64,000 nucleotides of DNA from Rosistilla ulvae (GTDB lineage Bacteria > Planctomycetota > Planctomycetia > Pirellulales > Pirellulaceae): NCBI RefSeq assembly GCF_007741475.1, contig NZ_CP036261.1, positions 5,395,798 through 5,459,797 of the forward strand, in the 5' to 3' direction. Both the position numbers and the translations under genes were made by a program. Every line of letters begins with the position of its first letter. Within the stretch, counting starts at the first letter, position 1. Positions 46,731 through 54,339 of this stretch are shown here, in pieces. Under the pieces are notes generated by a model that was not told the DNA's origin, made no database searches, and was given only the letters and a program-made list of their open reading frames with translations.

Positions 46731-47720
46731 TTAGAATTGGCCTAACGGCTGGCCATCCTGAATCCGCATCAGGTTTTCGTAGATGACTTCGTCGATCGTC
46801 TCACCGATGAAGGTCACGCTGCCGTCACAGAAGACCGTTTGCACACCGCCGGGGTGATAGCTTCGCAAAGCCATCCCTTGATTGGTCGAACAATCGGGAT
46901 TGTTGCGCTGATTGAAGACGACATTCGTGTTGTCGTTGCTCGCATACGCGGTGCAGTCGGTCTGACGGGGATCGTTTGGAGTCAGCACTCCGTTGGAGAA
47001 CTGTTGGGCGCGGAGCCCGAACAGCGACCCGCTGGGCCATCCCCAAGTCCCGCGATCATCCCACGTGTTGCTCGGCGAAGCGACCACATCCCCGGCGGCA
47101 ATCACCTGCGAAGTGCCGTCGGTGATGTCGCGGAATTTGGCACCATACTGGCCAGGCAACGAGAAAGGACCTTTGTAAGCGCTGTTGTTGAACGTGGCGA
47201 TGTCCTGGGTGTAGTGCGTTCCGCCATTGGCCGCATAGTTGCCTTTGGCAAAACCATCGTAGTCCTGGACCAACTTGACCGGGACCGAGACGTGCGAAGG
47301 ACAGAGAAACGCATCCAGCGGTTGGCTGGTGATCGCGTTGTTGACCGTCGACCGCGCTCGCTGGGTGAAATCCATCTGGTTGTAGGCTGCTTGCTGCTCG
47401 ATAAACGGCAGGATCATCACCATCCAAGTTGCACCCCAGTTTGCATCGCGGCCGTTGCAGCGGTTGCTGCCGTCCAAAGGCGGACTCTGCTTAGGAGCGG
47501 TGCCGGTATAGATCGCCGCGCTCGGAAAACTCTTGAACGTGTCGTGGTAGTTGTGCAACGCCAAGCCGATCTGCTTGAGGTTGTTGCTGCACTGCATCCG
47601 CCGAGCCGCCTCGCGTGCCGCCTGAACCGCTGGCAACAATAGCCCAACCAAAATACCGATGATCGCAATCACGACCAACAATTCAACCAGCGTAAAACCT
47701 CGTCTCTGGGTTCGGATCAT
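46731..47720 (-). CDS. DUF1559 prepilin-type protein (cassette copy 2)
   Basis: 329 residues from ATG 47720; a TTG three codons upstream also opens the frame. Leader [17 protein letters not shown]. Body: FPSAAIYTGTAPKQSPPLDG, FRDITDGTSQVIAAGDVVAS and LRSYHPGGVQTVFCDGSVTF. Paralogue of the gene at 44824-45810 with divergence concentrated in the loop after NNAITS and around the D-rich segment. Upstream TTGACA-17-CAGACT at 47779-47807. Confidence 0.92.
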   Translation of the reverse strand: MIRTQRRGFTLVELLVVIAIIGILVGLLLPAVQAAREAARRMQCSNNLKQIGLALHNYHDTFKSFPSAAIYTGTAPKQSPPLDGSNRCNGRDANWGATWMVMILPFIEQQAAYNQMDFTQRARSTVNNAITSQPLDAFLCPSHVSVPVKLVQDYDGFAKGNYAANGGTHYTQDIATFNNSAYKGPFSLPGQYGAKFRDITDGTSQVIAAGDVVASPSNTWDDRGTWGWPSGSLFGLRAQQFSNGVLTPNDPRQTDCTAYASNDNTNVVFNQRNNPDCSTNQGMALRSYHPGGVQTVFCDGSVTFIGETIDEVIYENLMRIQDGQPLGQF

Positions 47721-48127
47721 CTTCTGCAAAGCCTCGATACTCTCGATAAAAATTCATGGAAAACTAGGACCTTGCGGAAGTCTGCCTCGACCTAAAAAAT
47801 TTGTCAACTCACCAAAAGTGCAACTACCAGGCCTTAGGCAACCACAAAGGTCCACCACGAACCATTAATGCACACATCCACCTTTCATCGGTGGATAACA
47901 CAACTTTCTTTTTTCGGATTTTTTCCACACCATTAGGGAACACTTACCACCATCAAAGCAAAGCCGGACCGCCCTAAAAGAACCTCGCCCCAGACTGAAG
48001 AGCCAAACGCAAAACACCATTAGTGGCAACCTCCGCACGCGATAGACCGCAGATCCTTAGTTCTCTCCGAACGGACTCGTGGTACGCTAACGGCAGAGTC
48101 CACTCCGTAACTAACCGAGAATACGAT
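47721..48127. other. intergenic region
   Basis: About 400 bases, AT-richer than average, between divergent genes. A TTGACA-17-CAGACT promoter candidate lies on the minus strand at 47779-47807. No RNA gene recognised. Confidence 0.5.
47779..47807 (-). promoter_or_regulatory. candidate promoter of DUF1559 gene (copy 2)
   Basis: TTGACA, 17-base spacer, CAGACT on the minus strand, 59 bases before ATG 47720. Same spacing and xAxAxT -10 type as the element at 43526-43554. Confidence 0.3.
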
Positions 48128-48325
48128 ATGAAACCGAAAATCGTCGACCAACTCGAACGAGAGATCGAAGCCGTCTTAGCCGAGCTCTTCGACCAGCCGA
48201 GAAACTCCCCGTTGCCGATGCAGCCTTCCCCCAAAACACTGCACTTGATGGCAAAAGCGGCTGCGACGGTCTTCGAGACAGCGGTCGAAAATCGACCGCG
48301 TGATGAGGGGATACGACCCGACTGA
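48128..48325 (+). CDS. small protein of unknown function (65 residues)
   Basis: MKPKIVDQLEREIEAVLAEL begins at ATG 48128. The frame opens 35 codons earlier, but that part is not protein-like. Predicted amphipathic helix, then a Pro-rich turn (PRNSPLPMQPSPKTLH) and a second helix. No family recognised. It lies 75 bases before the sulfatase gene on the same strand and could share its transcript. Confidence 0.55.
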   Translation: MKPKIVDQLEREIEAVLAELFDQPRNSPLPMQPSPKTLHLMAKAAATVFETAVENRPRDEGIRPD

Positions 48326-48400
48326 CCACTTCCCCCACATCGCATCTCGCGGGCGACTAGAATTGTGGATCCCATCCCCCAACACCTAGCGAGTTTGTCG

Positions 48401-49810
48401 ATGTATCGATCGATTCTATTTGCCGCGATCGCCGGCTTCTGTCTGTTCCGCTGCGAGATCAGCCCCGCGGCGACGCCCAACTTTGTGATCATTTTCGCCG
48501 ACGACCAGGGTTACGGTGACCTCGGCTGCTTCGGCTCCGAAAAGATCAAAACGCCCAACATCGATCGGATGGCGAAGGAGGGGCGGCGGATGACAAACTT
48601 CATGGTCGCCTCGCCCGTCTGCACTCCGTCGCGAGCGGCGTTGCTGACCGGATGTTATCCAAAGCGCGTCGGGCTTCACGAACATGTGCTCTTTCCGCAA
48701 TCGACCAAGGGGTTGAATCCGGCCGAGCATACGATCGCCGATCACCTGAAGGGGCTCGGATATGCGACTGCATGTTTCGGCAAGTGGCACCTCGGGCATC
48801 ACCCCGAAACCTTGCCCCGCCAGCACGGGTTTGACACCTATCTTGGGATCCCCTATTCCAACGACATGAATCACCCGGACAATAAACGCAAGTCGCGAGT
48901 ATCGTCGGACGATCTGTGGCGAAATCCCAACAGTGCGGTGAAGTACTGGAACACGCCCCTTGTCGAAAACGAAACGATTGTCGAATTGCCCGTCGACCAA
49001 CGGACCGTCACGCGTCGCTACACCGATCGGGCGATCGAGTTCATTCGCGAGAACCAAAAGAAGCCCTTCTTCGTCTATCTTCCGCACAGCATGCCACACA
49101 TCCCGCTGTATGTTCCCGAGGATGCCTACGACGCCGATCCACAAAACGCCTACACCTGCGTGATCGAGCACATCGATGCCGAAGTCGGCCGATTGATCGA
49201 TACGATCCGCGCATTGGATCTGGCAGAAAATACGTACGTGATCTACACGTCGGACAACGGCCCATGGTTGCAGTTCAAAAATCATGGTGGCTCGGCCGGT
49301 CCGCTTCGCGCGGGGAAAGGGACCACGTTCGAAGGAGGGCAACGCGTTCCCTGCGTCGTCTGGGGACCAGGCCGCATTCCCGCCGGGACCGAGTGCGACG
49401 AACTGATGGGAACGATCGACCTGTTGCCATCGATCGCCGCGCTGACCAAAAGCACCCTGCCCAGCGATCGCAAGATCGACGGTATGAACCTCGCCCATCT
49501 GATGACCGGCGAATCGGGGGAAACGTCGCGCGACGAGTTCGTCTACTACACGTCCCGCGGTGCACTAGAAGGACTGCGGCAAGGGAAGTGGAAGCTGTTG
49601 GTCAAAGCTCCGCCAAAGAAGAAACCTTCGGCGAAGCTGAAGACCGATACCAACCTACCGCAGCGGATGCTGTTCGATCTGCAGGCCGATGTTGGCGAGC
49701 AGAAGAACCTAGCCGATGCCCATCCCGAACGGGTCGCGGAACTGGAAGCGAGGATGAAAGAGTTGGATGCAGAGATCACGGCCAACGCTCGCCCACCGTG
49801 GACCAAATAG
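48401..49810 (+). CDS. secreted formylglycine-dependent sulfatase
   Basis: 469 residues from ATG 48401. Signal peptide SILFAAIAGFCLFRCEISPA. Metal site FADDQGYGD (Asp34, Asp35). Sulfatase signature SPVCTPSRAALLTG with Cys74 as the residue to be converted to formylglycine; Lys128 and His130 in FGKWHLGHH; YTSDNGPW as the second metal site. Closest in style to arylsulfatase A-like (S1) enzymes, which remove sulfate from polysaccharides in marine planctomycetes. Substrate unknown; a C-terminal Lys-rich stretch (APPKKKPSAKLK) is present. Convergent with the SDR gene. Confidence 0.92.
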   Translation: MYRSILFAAIAGFCLFRCEISPAATPNFVIIFADDQGYGDLGCFGSEKIKTPNIDRMAKEGRRMTNFMVASPVCTPSRAALLTGCYPKRVGLHEHVLFPQSTKGLNPAEHTIADHLKGLGYATACFGKWHLGHHPETLPRQHGFDTYLGIPYSNDMNHPDNKRKSRVSSDDLWRNPNSAVKYWNTPLVENETIVELPVDQRTVTRRYTDRAIEFIRENQKKPFFVYLPHSMPHIPLYVPEDAYDADPQNAYTCVIEHIDAEVGRLIDTIRALDLAENTYVIYTSDNGPWLQFKNHGGSAGPLRAGKGTTFEGGQRVPCVVWGPGRIPAGTECDELMGTIDLLPSIAALTKSTLPSDRKIDGMNLAHLMTGESGETSRDEFVYYTSRGALEGLRQGKWKLLVKAPPKKKPSAKLKTDTNLPQRMLFDLQADVGEQKNLADAHPERVAELEARMKELDAEITANARPPWTK

Positions 49811-49920
49811 GATCGAGGGCTCCACGAAAGCAAAGGCGGGTACATTGCAAGCCGCTTCAAAATTGCGAATTGGCTCGGGCCCGAGTGATGCGATTCACGG
49901 GCCCCGCGCCATCGATTGGA

Positions 49921-50691
49921 TCAGTCGAGCATGCGTCCGTCGCGATAACGAAACGCCCCATCGACCGGCAAGATCGCTCCCGTGATATAGTCGGCATCGG
50001 GCGACATCAAGAAAGTGGCGGCACGGCCAATATCCCGAGCTGTCCCCAGCTTCCCCCACGGCAGCTTGGTCGCTTCCCGCTCGAAGAACTTCGGCGTGAA
50101 CGCCTCTCTTTCCCCGGGCGTATCGATCCAGCCCGGCTCGATCACGTTGACGTTAATGCGATGGCAGGCCAGCTCGACAGCGATTGTCATGGCCAATTGA
50201 TTCAAGCCCGCTTTGGCTGCGCAATAGGCGCTCTTCTGAGCCATAGGCCGCTGAGCGAGAACGCTTGAGATGAAAACAATCTTCCCCGCGATGCCTTCGT
50301 CAACCATCTGGCGTGCGACCAACTGGCTCATGTGAAAACTACTGAAAAGAGTTCCCTGAACCACGTTTTCAAAGTCCTCCGGCTGCAAGTCGAGAAACGG
50401 AGAGACCTTCTGGAAAGCGGGACAACTCACAAGTCCGTAAACCGGCCCCGACTGCTCCTCCGCTTCGCGAAGCAAGCCTTCGCAGCCAGAGCGAGTGAAG
50501 ACATCGGCTTCGACACCGTGCACGTTAGCCCCCTGGTCGCGTAGCTCTTCCACGGTTGCCTGCAAATCTTGGCTCCCGGGTCGATCATTAACGATCAGCG
50601 AAGCCCCTTGGTTGGCCAGTTCAACGGCGCACCCTTTCCCGATCCCTCTGCCCGCTGCCGTGACAATAATTGTTTTGTCTTTAAGTTTCAT
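49921..50691 (-). CDS. short-chain dehydrogenase/reductase
   Basis: 256 residues. NAD(P) motif TAAGRGIG (11-18), catalytic Ser142/143, Tyr156 and Lys160 (SAYCAAK), PGWIDTPGE. The usual NNAG structural motif is replaced by VSCPA (88-92), an oddity. Starts 32 bases after the mannonate-dehydratase-like gene, so it most likely takes part in the same pathway, for example as a fructuronate/mannonate reductase replacing UxuB. Pathway role inferred from position only. Confidence 0.85.
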   Translation of the reverse strand: MKLKDKTIIVTAAGRGIGKGCAVELANQGASLIVNDRPGSQDLQATVEELRDQGANVHGVEADVFTRSGCEGLLREAEEQSGPVYGLVSCPAFQKVSPFLDLQPEDFENVVQGTLFSSFHMSQLVARQMVDEGIAGKIVFISSVLAQRPMAQKSAYCAAKAGLNQLAMTIAVELACHRINVNVIEPGWIDTPGEREAFTPKFFEREATKLPWGKLGTARDIGRAATFLMSPDADYITGAILPVDGAFRYRDGRMLD

Positions 50692-50723
50692 GCGTTTTGC
50701 TTAGGTTCCGTGGAACGATCGCG

Positions 50724-51689
50724 TCAGCGGGCGGCGGGAAGCTCGGTCGCTTGAATTAATGCTCGGATATATCCAAAAGCAAAGTATCGGGCCAGCATCG
50801 TATATCCCGGTTGGCCTTCTTCTTCGCCGGCCAGCTGTGGCACGTGATCGGGACGTATCGGGCCGGTGAATCCGATATCGCGGTAGGCTTTCATCGCAGC
50901 CACCATATCCGTCGGGCCGTTGTCGTGGAATGTCTCGATGAAGTCGTCGGCGGTCCCTTGGACGTCTCGAAAATGAACATAACGAATCCGCTTTCCCCAT
51001 CGCCGGATGGTATCTGGAATGTCGACTCCCATTGCGGCGAAGTTGCCCTGGCAAAAGCAGATTCCATTGCTGGGCGAGGCGGAAATTTCCAACAGCCGAT
51101 CGAAGTCTTCCAGGCGATTCATGATGCGAGCATGTTTGCCAAAGGATGCCAGCGGAGGATCGTCGGGATGCATCGCCAAGGCGACGCCGGCCGCTTCGGC
51201 AGCAGGCAGCAGCTCTTCCAGAAATCGCTGAAGGTTGCTCCACAATCGGTCGGAGGAAATCGGCGAGATCGAATCGGTCTGAGAAATGGAATGCAGCGAA
51301 GCCGCCGATTCCGCATCGGAACTACGAAAGGCGGTTGTGAGCGCTCCACCCCGTTCTCGAACCTTCGTGTCGGTTCGGGCCCAATCGGTTGCGGGCATAA
51401 AGTTGTAGCAACAGATCGGTACCTCGGCTTCTCCCATGATGGCAAACAACTGCTTCATGCGGCTGAAATCATCTGCCCGATTCGCGGTGCCAAAGATGGC
51501 ATTTTGAATCGGCAGTTCTCCCTCGATCGCAGCGATCTTCAAGCCATGGCGGCTTAACCGCTCGCGGGTTTCCAGAAGACCTCGAAGCTCTAATCCCGGA
51601 TAGCGGATAGCGACAGCACTGACGCCCAACTGGGCAACGCGTGCCAGGTTCTCGTCATCAAAAGGAGTCACCACGGATGCCAACTGCAT
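50724..51689 (-). CDS. uxuA: mannonate dehydratase (UxuA family)
   Basis: 321 residues from ATG 51689 with AGAAGAG upstream; six codons more are open. TIM-barrel enzyme that dehydrates D-mannonate to 2-keto-3-deoxygluconate. Metal-site residues by motif: His174 in MHPDDPP, Cys213 in CFCQGNF, His239 in VHFRDVQG and Asp281 in RPDHVP. CCYNFMPATDWARTD and HDNGPTDM are also diagnostic. Shorter than E. coli UxuA (about 394), as in the compact family members. Middle of a leftward operon: lipoprotein, uxuA, SDR. Confidence 0.88.
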   Translation of the reverse strand: MQLASVVTPFDDENLARVAQLGVSAVAIRYPGLELRGLLETRERLSRHGLKIAAIEGELPIQNAIFGTANRADDFSRMKQLFAIMGEAEVPICCYNFMPATDWARTDTKVRERGGALTTAFRSSDAESAASLHSISQTDSISPISSDRLWSNLQRFLEELLPAAEAAGVALAMHPDDPPLASFGKHARIMNRLEDFDRLLEISASPSNGICFCQGNFAAMGVDIPDTIRRWGKRIRYVHFRDVQGTADDFIETFHDNGPTDMVAAMKAYRDIGFTGPIRPDHVPQLAGEEEGQPGYTMLARYFAFGYIRALIQATELPAAR

Positions 51690-51821
51690 ATCAAACTCTT
51701 CTAGCAAAAGGGGATCAAATCCAGCGACCGTTGGACATCGAGCGCGAACGACGTCACCGCACGCGGGACTTCTTAGATTAGATAGTCCTCGCGTCGGCGG
51801 AGGTTGCCAAAAACGGAACTC

Positions 51822-52244
51822 CTATTCCAGATCGAAATCGATCGTCTGCTTTCCTTCGCCCGATTCGACCTCCGTGCTCAAAACAGACTCCTCGTTGTAT
51901 TTTGCGGGAATCGTGATCGTTTTTGGCTGAGCGCCGCCCGAATCCAAATCGTCTTGCGAGACGCCAGCGGCCGACGGGACAGCGACGATCATTACTTTCG
52001 CCGGACCAATAACCGCGCCCCCACGGTGTGCGATTTCAAACACTCCGTTCGTAATTTGTGCCGCCGACACAGGTCCGTCACCTTCAGGGGCAAGCCGAAT
52101 TTCTCCCGATGGGACGGCTTCGCCTTGATAGGTAACCCGCCCTGTAACGACACGTCTCTCCGGCCCACTTTCGCTGGAACAGCCCCCCAAAACGAGAAGC
52201 CCCACCCCGATCAAACCCACGATGCGAAAATCAAACGATCCCAT
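51822..52244 (-). CDS. small lipoprotein, carboxypeptidase-regulatory-like fold
   Basis: 140 residues from ATG 52244 (MGSFDFRIVGLIGVGLLVLG). Lipobox LVLGGC, then RVVTGRVTYQGEAVPSGEI and the regulatory-like beta sandwich. First gene of the leftward operon with uxuA. This is the only lipoprotein of its type here whose DUF1559 partner is on the opposite strand across the regulator gene. Confidence 0.78.
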   Translation of the reverse strand: MGSFDFRIVGLIGVGLLVLGGCSSESGPERRVVTGRVTYQGEAVPSGEIRLAPEGDGPVSAAQITNGVFEIAHRGGAVIGPAKVMIVAVPSAAGVSQDDLDSGGAQPKTITIPAKYNEESVLSTEVESGEGKQTIDFDLE

Positions 52245-52357
52245 AATTCCAGAGCCAACTATTAAAAGGTTTCGAGAAGAACGAAAGAGAAAACCATGAA
52301 ATTTTCTCCAAGCCACAGCAACCAACCTTAGCAAACCCGTACTCGAAATCAATCACT

Positions 52358-52369
52358 TATTGTGCACAG
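52358..52369. promoter_or_regulatory. candidate GntR operator 1
   Basis: TATTGTGCACAG; inner TTGTGCACAG fits the FadR-subfamily consensus TNGTNNACNA with one mismatch. 114 bases before the lipoprotein start. Confidence 0.45.
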
Positions 52370-52525
52370 CACAGCTTGATTCGCGAACCAGACGCCTGGA
52401 ACCACCCCCGCACCGGCAGTCCTTCCAGCCCGGAATAGCGGCCAAGAGAGCGATGACAAGCTCCTAGATGCCCCGATCGCCAGCCCGATAAAGCACGTCG
52501 CGTGCTGCGTTCATTTTCTTGTTGA

Positions 52526-52537
52526 TATTGTACACAG
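52526..52537. promoter_or_regulatory. candidate GntR operator 2
   Basis: TATTGTACACAG, differing from site 1 only at one central position and carrying the same mismatch at the last base of the consensus. Position suggests autoregulation of the GntR gene. Confidence 0.45.
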
Positions 52538-52557
52538 ACCGTGCTACCCTGAACCAA

Positions 52558-53232
52558 ATGATCAGCGAGAAGAAACCCGAGCGACTTGTTTTGCTGAACG
52601 CGAGTGGAAAATGCTATTCCGTGTTGCGGAAGATGCTTGTCTGCGGCCAAATCCCGGCTGGCAGTCGCTTGGCGGAGGTGGAATGGTCTCAGCGGCTTGT
52701 GGCTCAACGCGCTGCGTTGCGCGAGGCGATGGTGCTGCTAACGCACGACGGGCTTTTGATTCGTCGACCGACCGGTGGCTTTTTTGTGCCGACCCCGGAA
52801 GAGGTCCACTATGATTCACTTTGGGATGCTCGAGTCGTTCTTGAACTCGGGGCACTTGATTTAGCGTTTGCTCCAGGCGCGGCACCCCGAAATTTGTCAC
52901 CCTTGAAAAAGATCTGCAGCACGATGGAAGACCTGCATCTGGCAGGGCTGACGATGGGATTTTATGAATCCGATTTCCTGTTCCATCAGACCCTTTTAGA
53001 ATTCTCGGGAAACGAGATCCTTGCGAAGATGTTTTCCCATTCCGCTCAGCATTTTTATCCGCTTGCTCCCGTCACCGGAGATATTCGCAGACAGAGGGAA
53101 GCGAGCGTAATTCGCGAGCACCGCGAAATCATCGCAAACTTAGAAGCCGGACAGATCAAAGAAGCTTCTAAACTTTTACGAGAACACATAACACGGAGCA
53201 AAGGAGTTAAAGCCTTCGCATCCGGTCGCTAG
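52558..53232 (+). CDS. GntR family regulator, FCD (FadR-like) type
   Basis: 224 residues from ATG 52558; the frame is open 13 codons earlier. Winged-helix domain with IPAGSRLAEVEWSQRLVAQR and ALREAMVLLTHDGLLIRR (core RxALREA-type). FCD domain with potential metal ligands Asp and His in ESDFLFHQTL, His in REHREII and His in LREHITR, all retained. FCD regulators of this kind respond to uronate- or organic-acid-type ligands. Sits between uxuA and the glycosidase genes and has two candidate operators upstream. Confidence 0.9.
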   Translation: MISEKKPERLVLLNASGKCYSVLRKMLVCGQIPAGSRLAEVEWSQRLVAQRAALREAMVLLTHDGLLIRRPTGGFFVPTPEEVHYDSLWDARVVLELGALDLAFAPGAAPRNLSPLKKICSTMEDLHLAGLTMGFYESDFLFHQTLLEFSGNEILAKMFSHSAQHFYPLAPVTGDIRRQREASVIREHREIIANLEAGQIKEASKLLREHITRSKGVKAFASGR

Positions 53233-53338
53233 TAGTGGCGAACATGTAAATTCCCTTTTTGATATTTCCTTCCTCCATTCACTCCCCACCTACCTCTACA
53301 GTCTTTTCCCTTTTTTGCCTTGATTTAAGGAATAGAAA

Positions 53339-54259
53339 ATGATTCAGCAGAAAAAGCGCCCCCCCCTGCGCAGTGGTTTCACACTGGTTGAACTCTTGGT
53401 CGTGATTGCGATCATCGGCATTCTGGTTGGGCTGTTGTTGCCTGCGGTACAGGCTGCACGCGAAGCGGCACGCCGCATGTCCTGTTCGGCCAATTACAAA
53501 CAAGTTGCATTGGCGATTCACAACTATCACGACACGCATCGAACCTTTCCTTTGGGGGGAGGAATCACTGGTGGTTGCAGCGGCCTTACCGGCCCTCACA
53601 TGTTCTCCTGGGGCGTCCATACGTTGCCGTTCATAGAACAGAGCGCTCGATATGACGCGATCAATTTCAACGTCGACAATTATGTTACAGGCTACGGCCC
53701 AAACCATGATCCGGACACCGCGTTGGGACCAATCCCTGTCTATCTTTGTCCCTCCAATCCGCAAAGCGATACGATGGTCAATACCGGTTTAGCCGGGGCC
53801 GTTGATGCCTTTGCCCGCACCGATATGGCCGGCGTCGCGGATTCCCGTGACTGGCGTTGCAACAGTTCGGGAACAATTGGCCTTCGCCCTCGCTCCGACG
53901 GAAACGGCATTTTCTATGGCGGGTCCTCTACCAAGTTCCGCGACATCATCGATGGCACCTCCAACACACTGCTGATCGGCGAAGTCACCGGCGACTTGAA
54001 TCCAGCGAACACCGTGAACGCCAATACTTATTCCTTATATGACGTCTTCGATACCTCCACCGGTATCAACGGGCCATTTACCTTGCCCGGCGGAGGAACT
54101 TTCAATTACCGCCCGCAAGGTTTTTCGAGCTATCACCCCGGTGGAGCCCACTTCGCGCTCGCCGACGGTAGCGTGCGATTGTTCACCGAAACGATCGATC
54201 AGACGCTTCTCTATGGTTTGACGACGCGACTCGGTGGCGAAGTCCTGCAAGAGTTCTAG
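53339..54259 (+). CDS. DUF1559 prepilin-type protein
   Basis: 306 residues from ATG 53339 with AAGGAA upstream. Leader [19 protein letters not shown], then [20 protein letters not shown] instead of the more common SNNLKQ. Body with FRDIIDGTSNTLLIGEVTGD and SYHPGGAHFALADGSV. Lies between the GntR regulator and the two carbohydrate-active-type genes on the same strand and may be co-regulated with them. Confidence 0.92.
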   Translation: MIQQKKRPPLRSGFTLVELLVVIAIIGILVGLLLPAVQAAREAARRMSCSANYKQVALAIHNYHDTHRTFPLGGGITGGCSGLTGPHMFSWGVHTLPFIEQSARYDAINFNVDNYVTGYGPNHDPDTALGPIPVYLCPSNPQSDTMVNTGLAGAVDAFARTDMAGVADSRDWRCNSSGTIGLRPRSDGNGIFYGGSSTKFRDIIDGTSNTLLIGEVTGDLNPANTVNANTYSLYDVFDTSTGINGPFTLPGGGTFNYRPQGFSSYHPGGAHFALADGSVRLFTETIDQTLLYGLTTRLGGEVLQEF

Positions 54260-54339
54260 TCCACGTCGGCAGGAATGGATGGACCAAGACCGGTCCATCG
54301 CAAATTTGCTTCCCCAAAAGTTCTTTGAGATTCGTTTTT

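Larger units (their letters stand above)
52245..52557. other. divergent promoter region of the uxuA operon and GntR gene
   Basis: 313 bases. Holds two near-identical sites, TATTGTGCACAG (52358-52369) and TATTGTACACAG (52526-52537), 168 bases apart. The second overlaps the likely promoter of the GntR gene, 20 bases before its ATG. Confidence 0.6.

Noticed and set aside
41939-47720. Regularly spaced repeated DNA seen in the DUF1559 region, considered as a CRISPR-like or tandem repeat
   Set aside because: The repeats are coding leader sequences of paralogous genes roughly 2 kb apart, not short spaced repeats.
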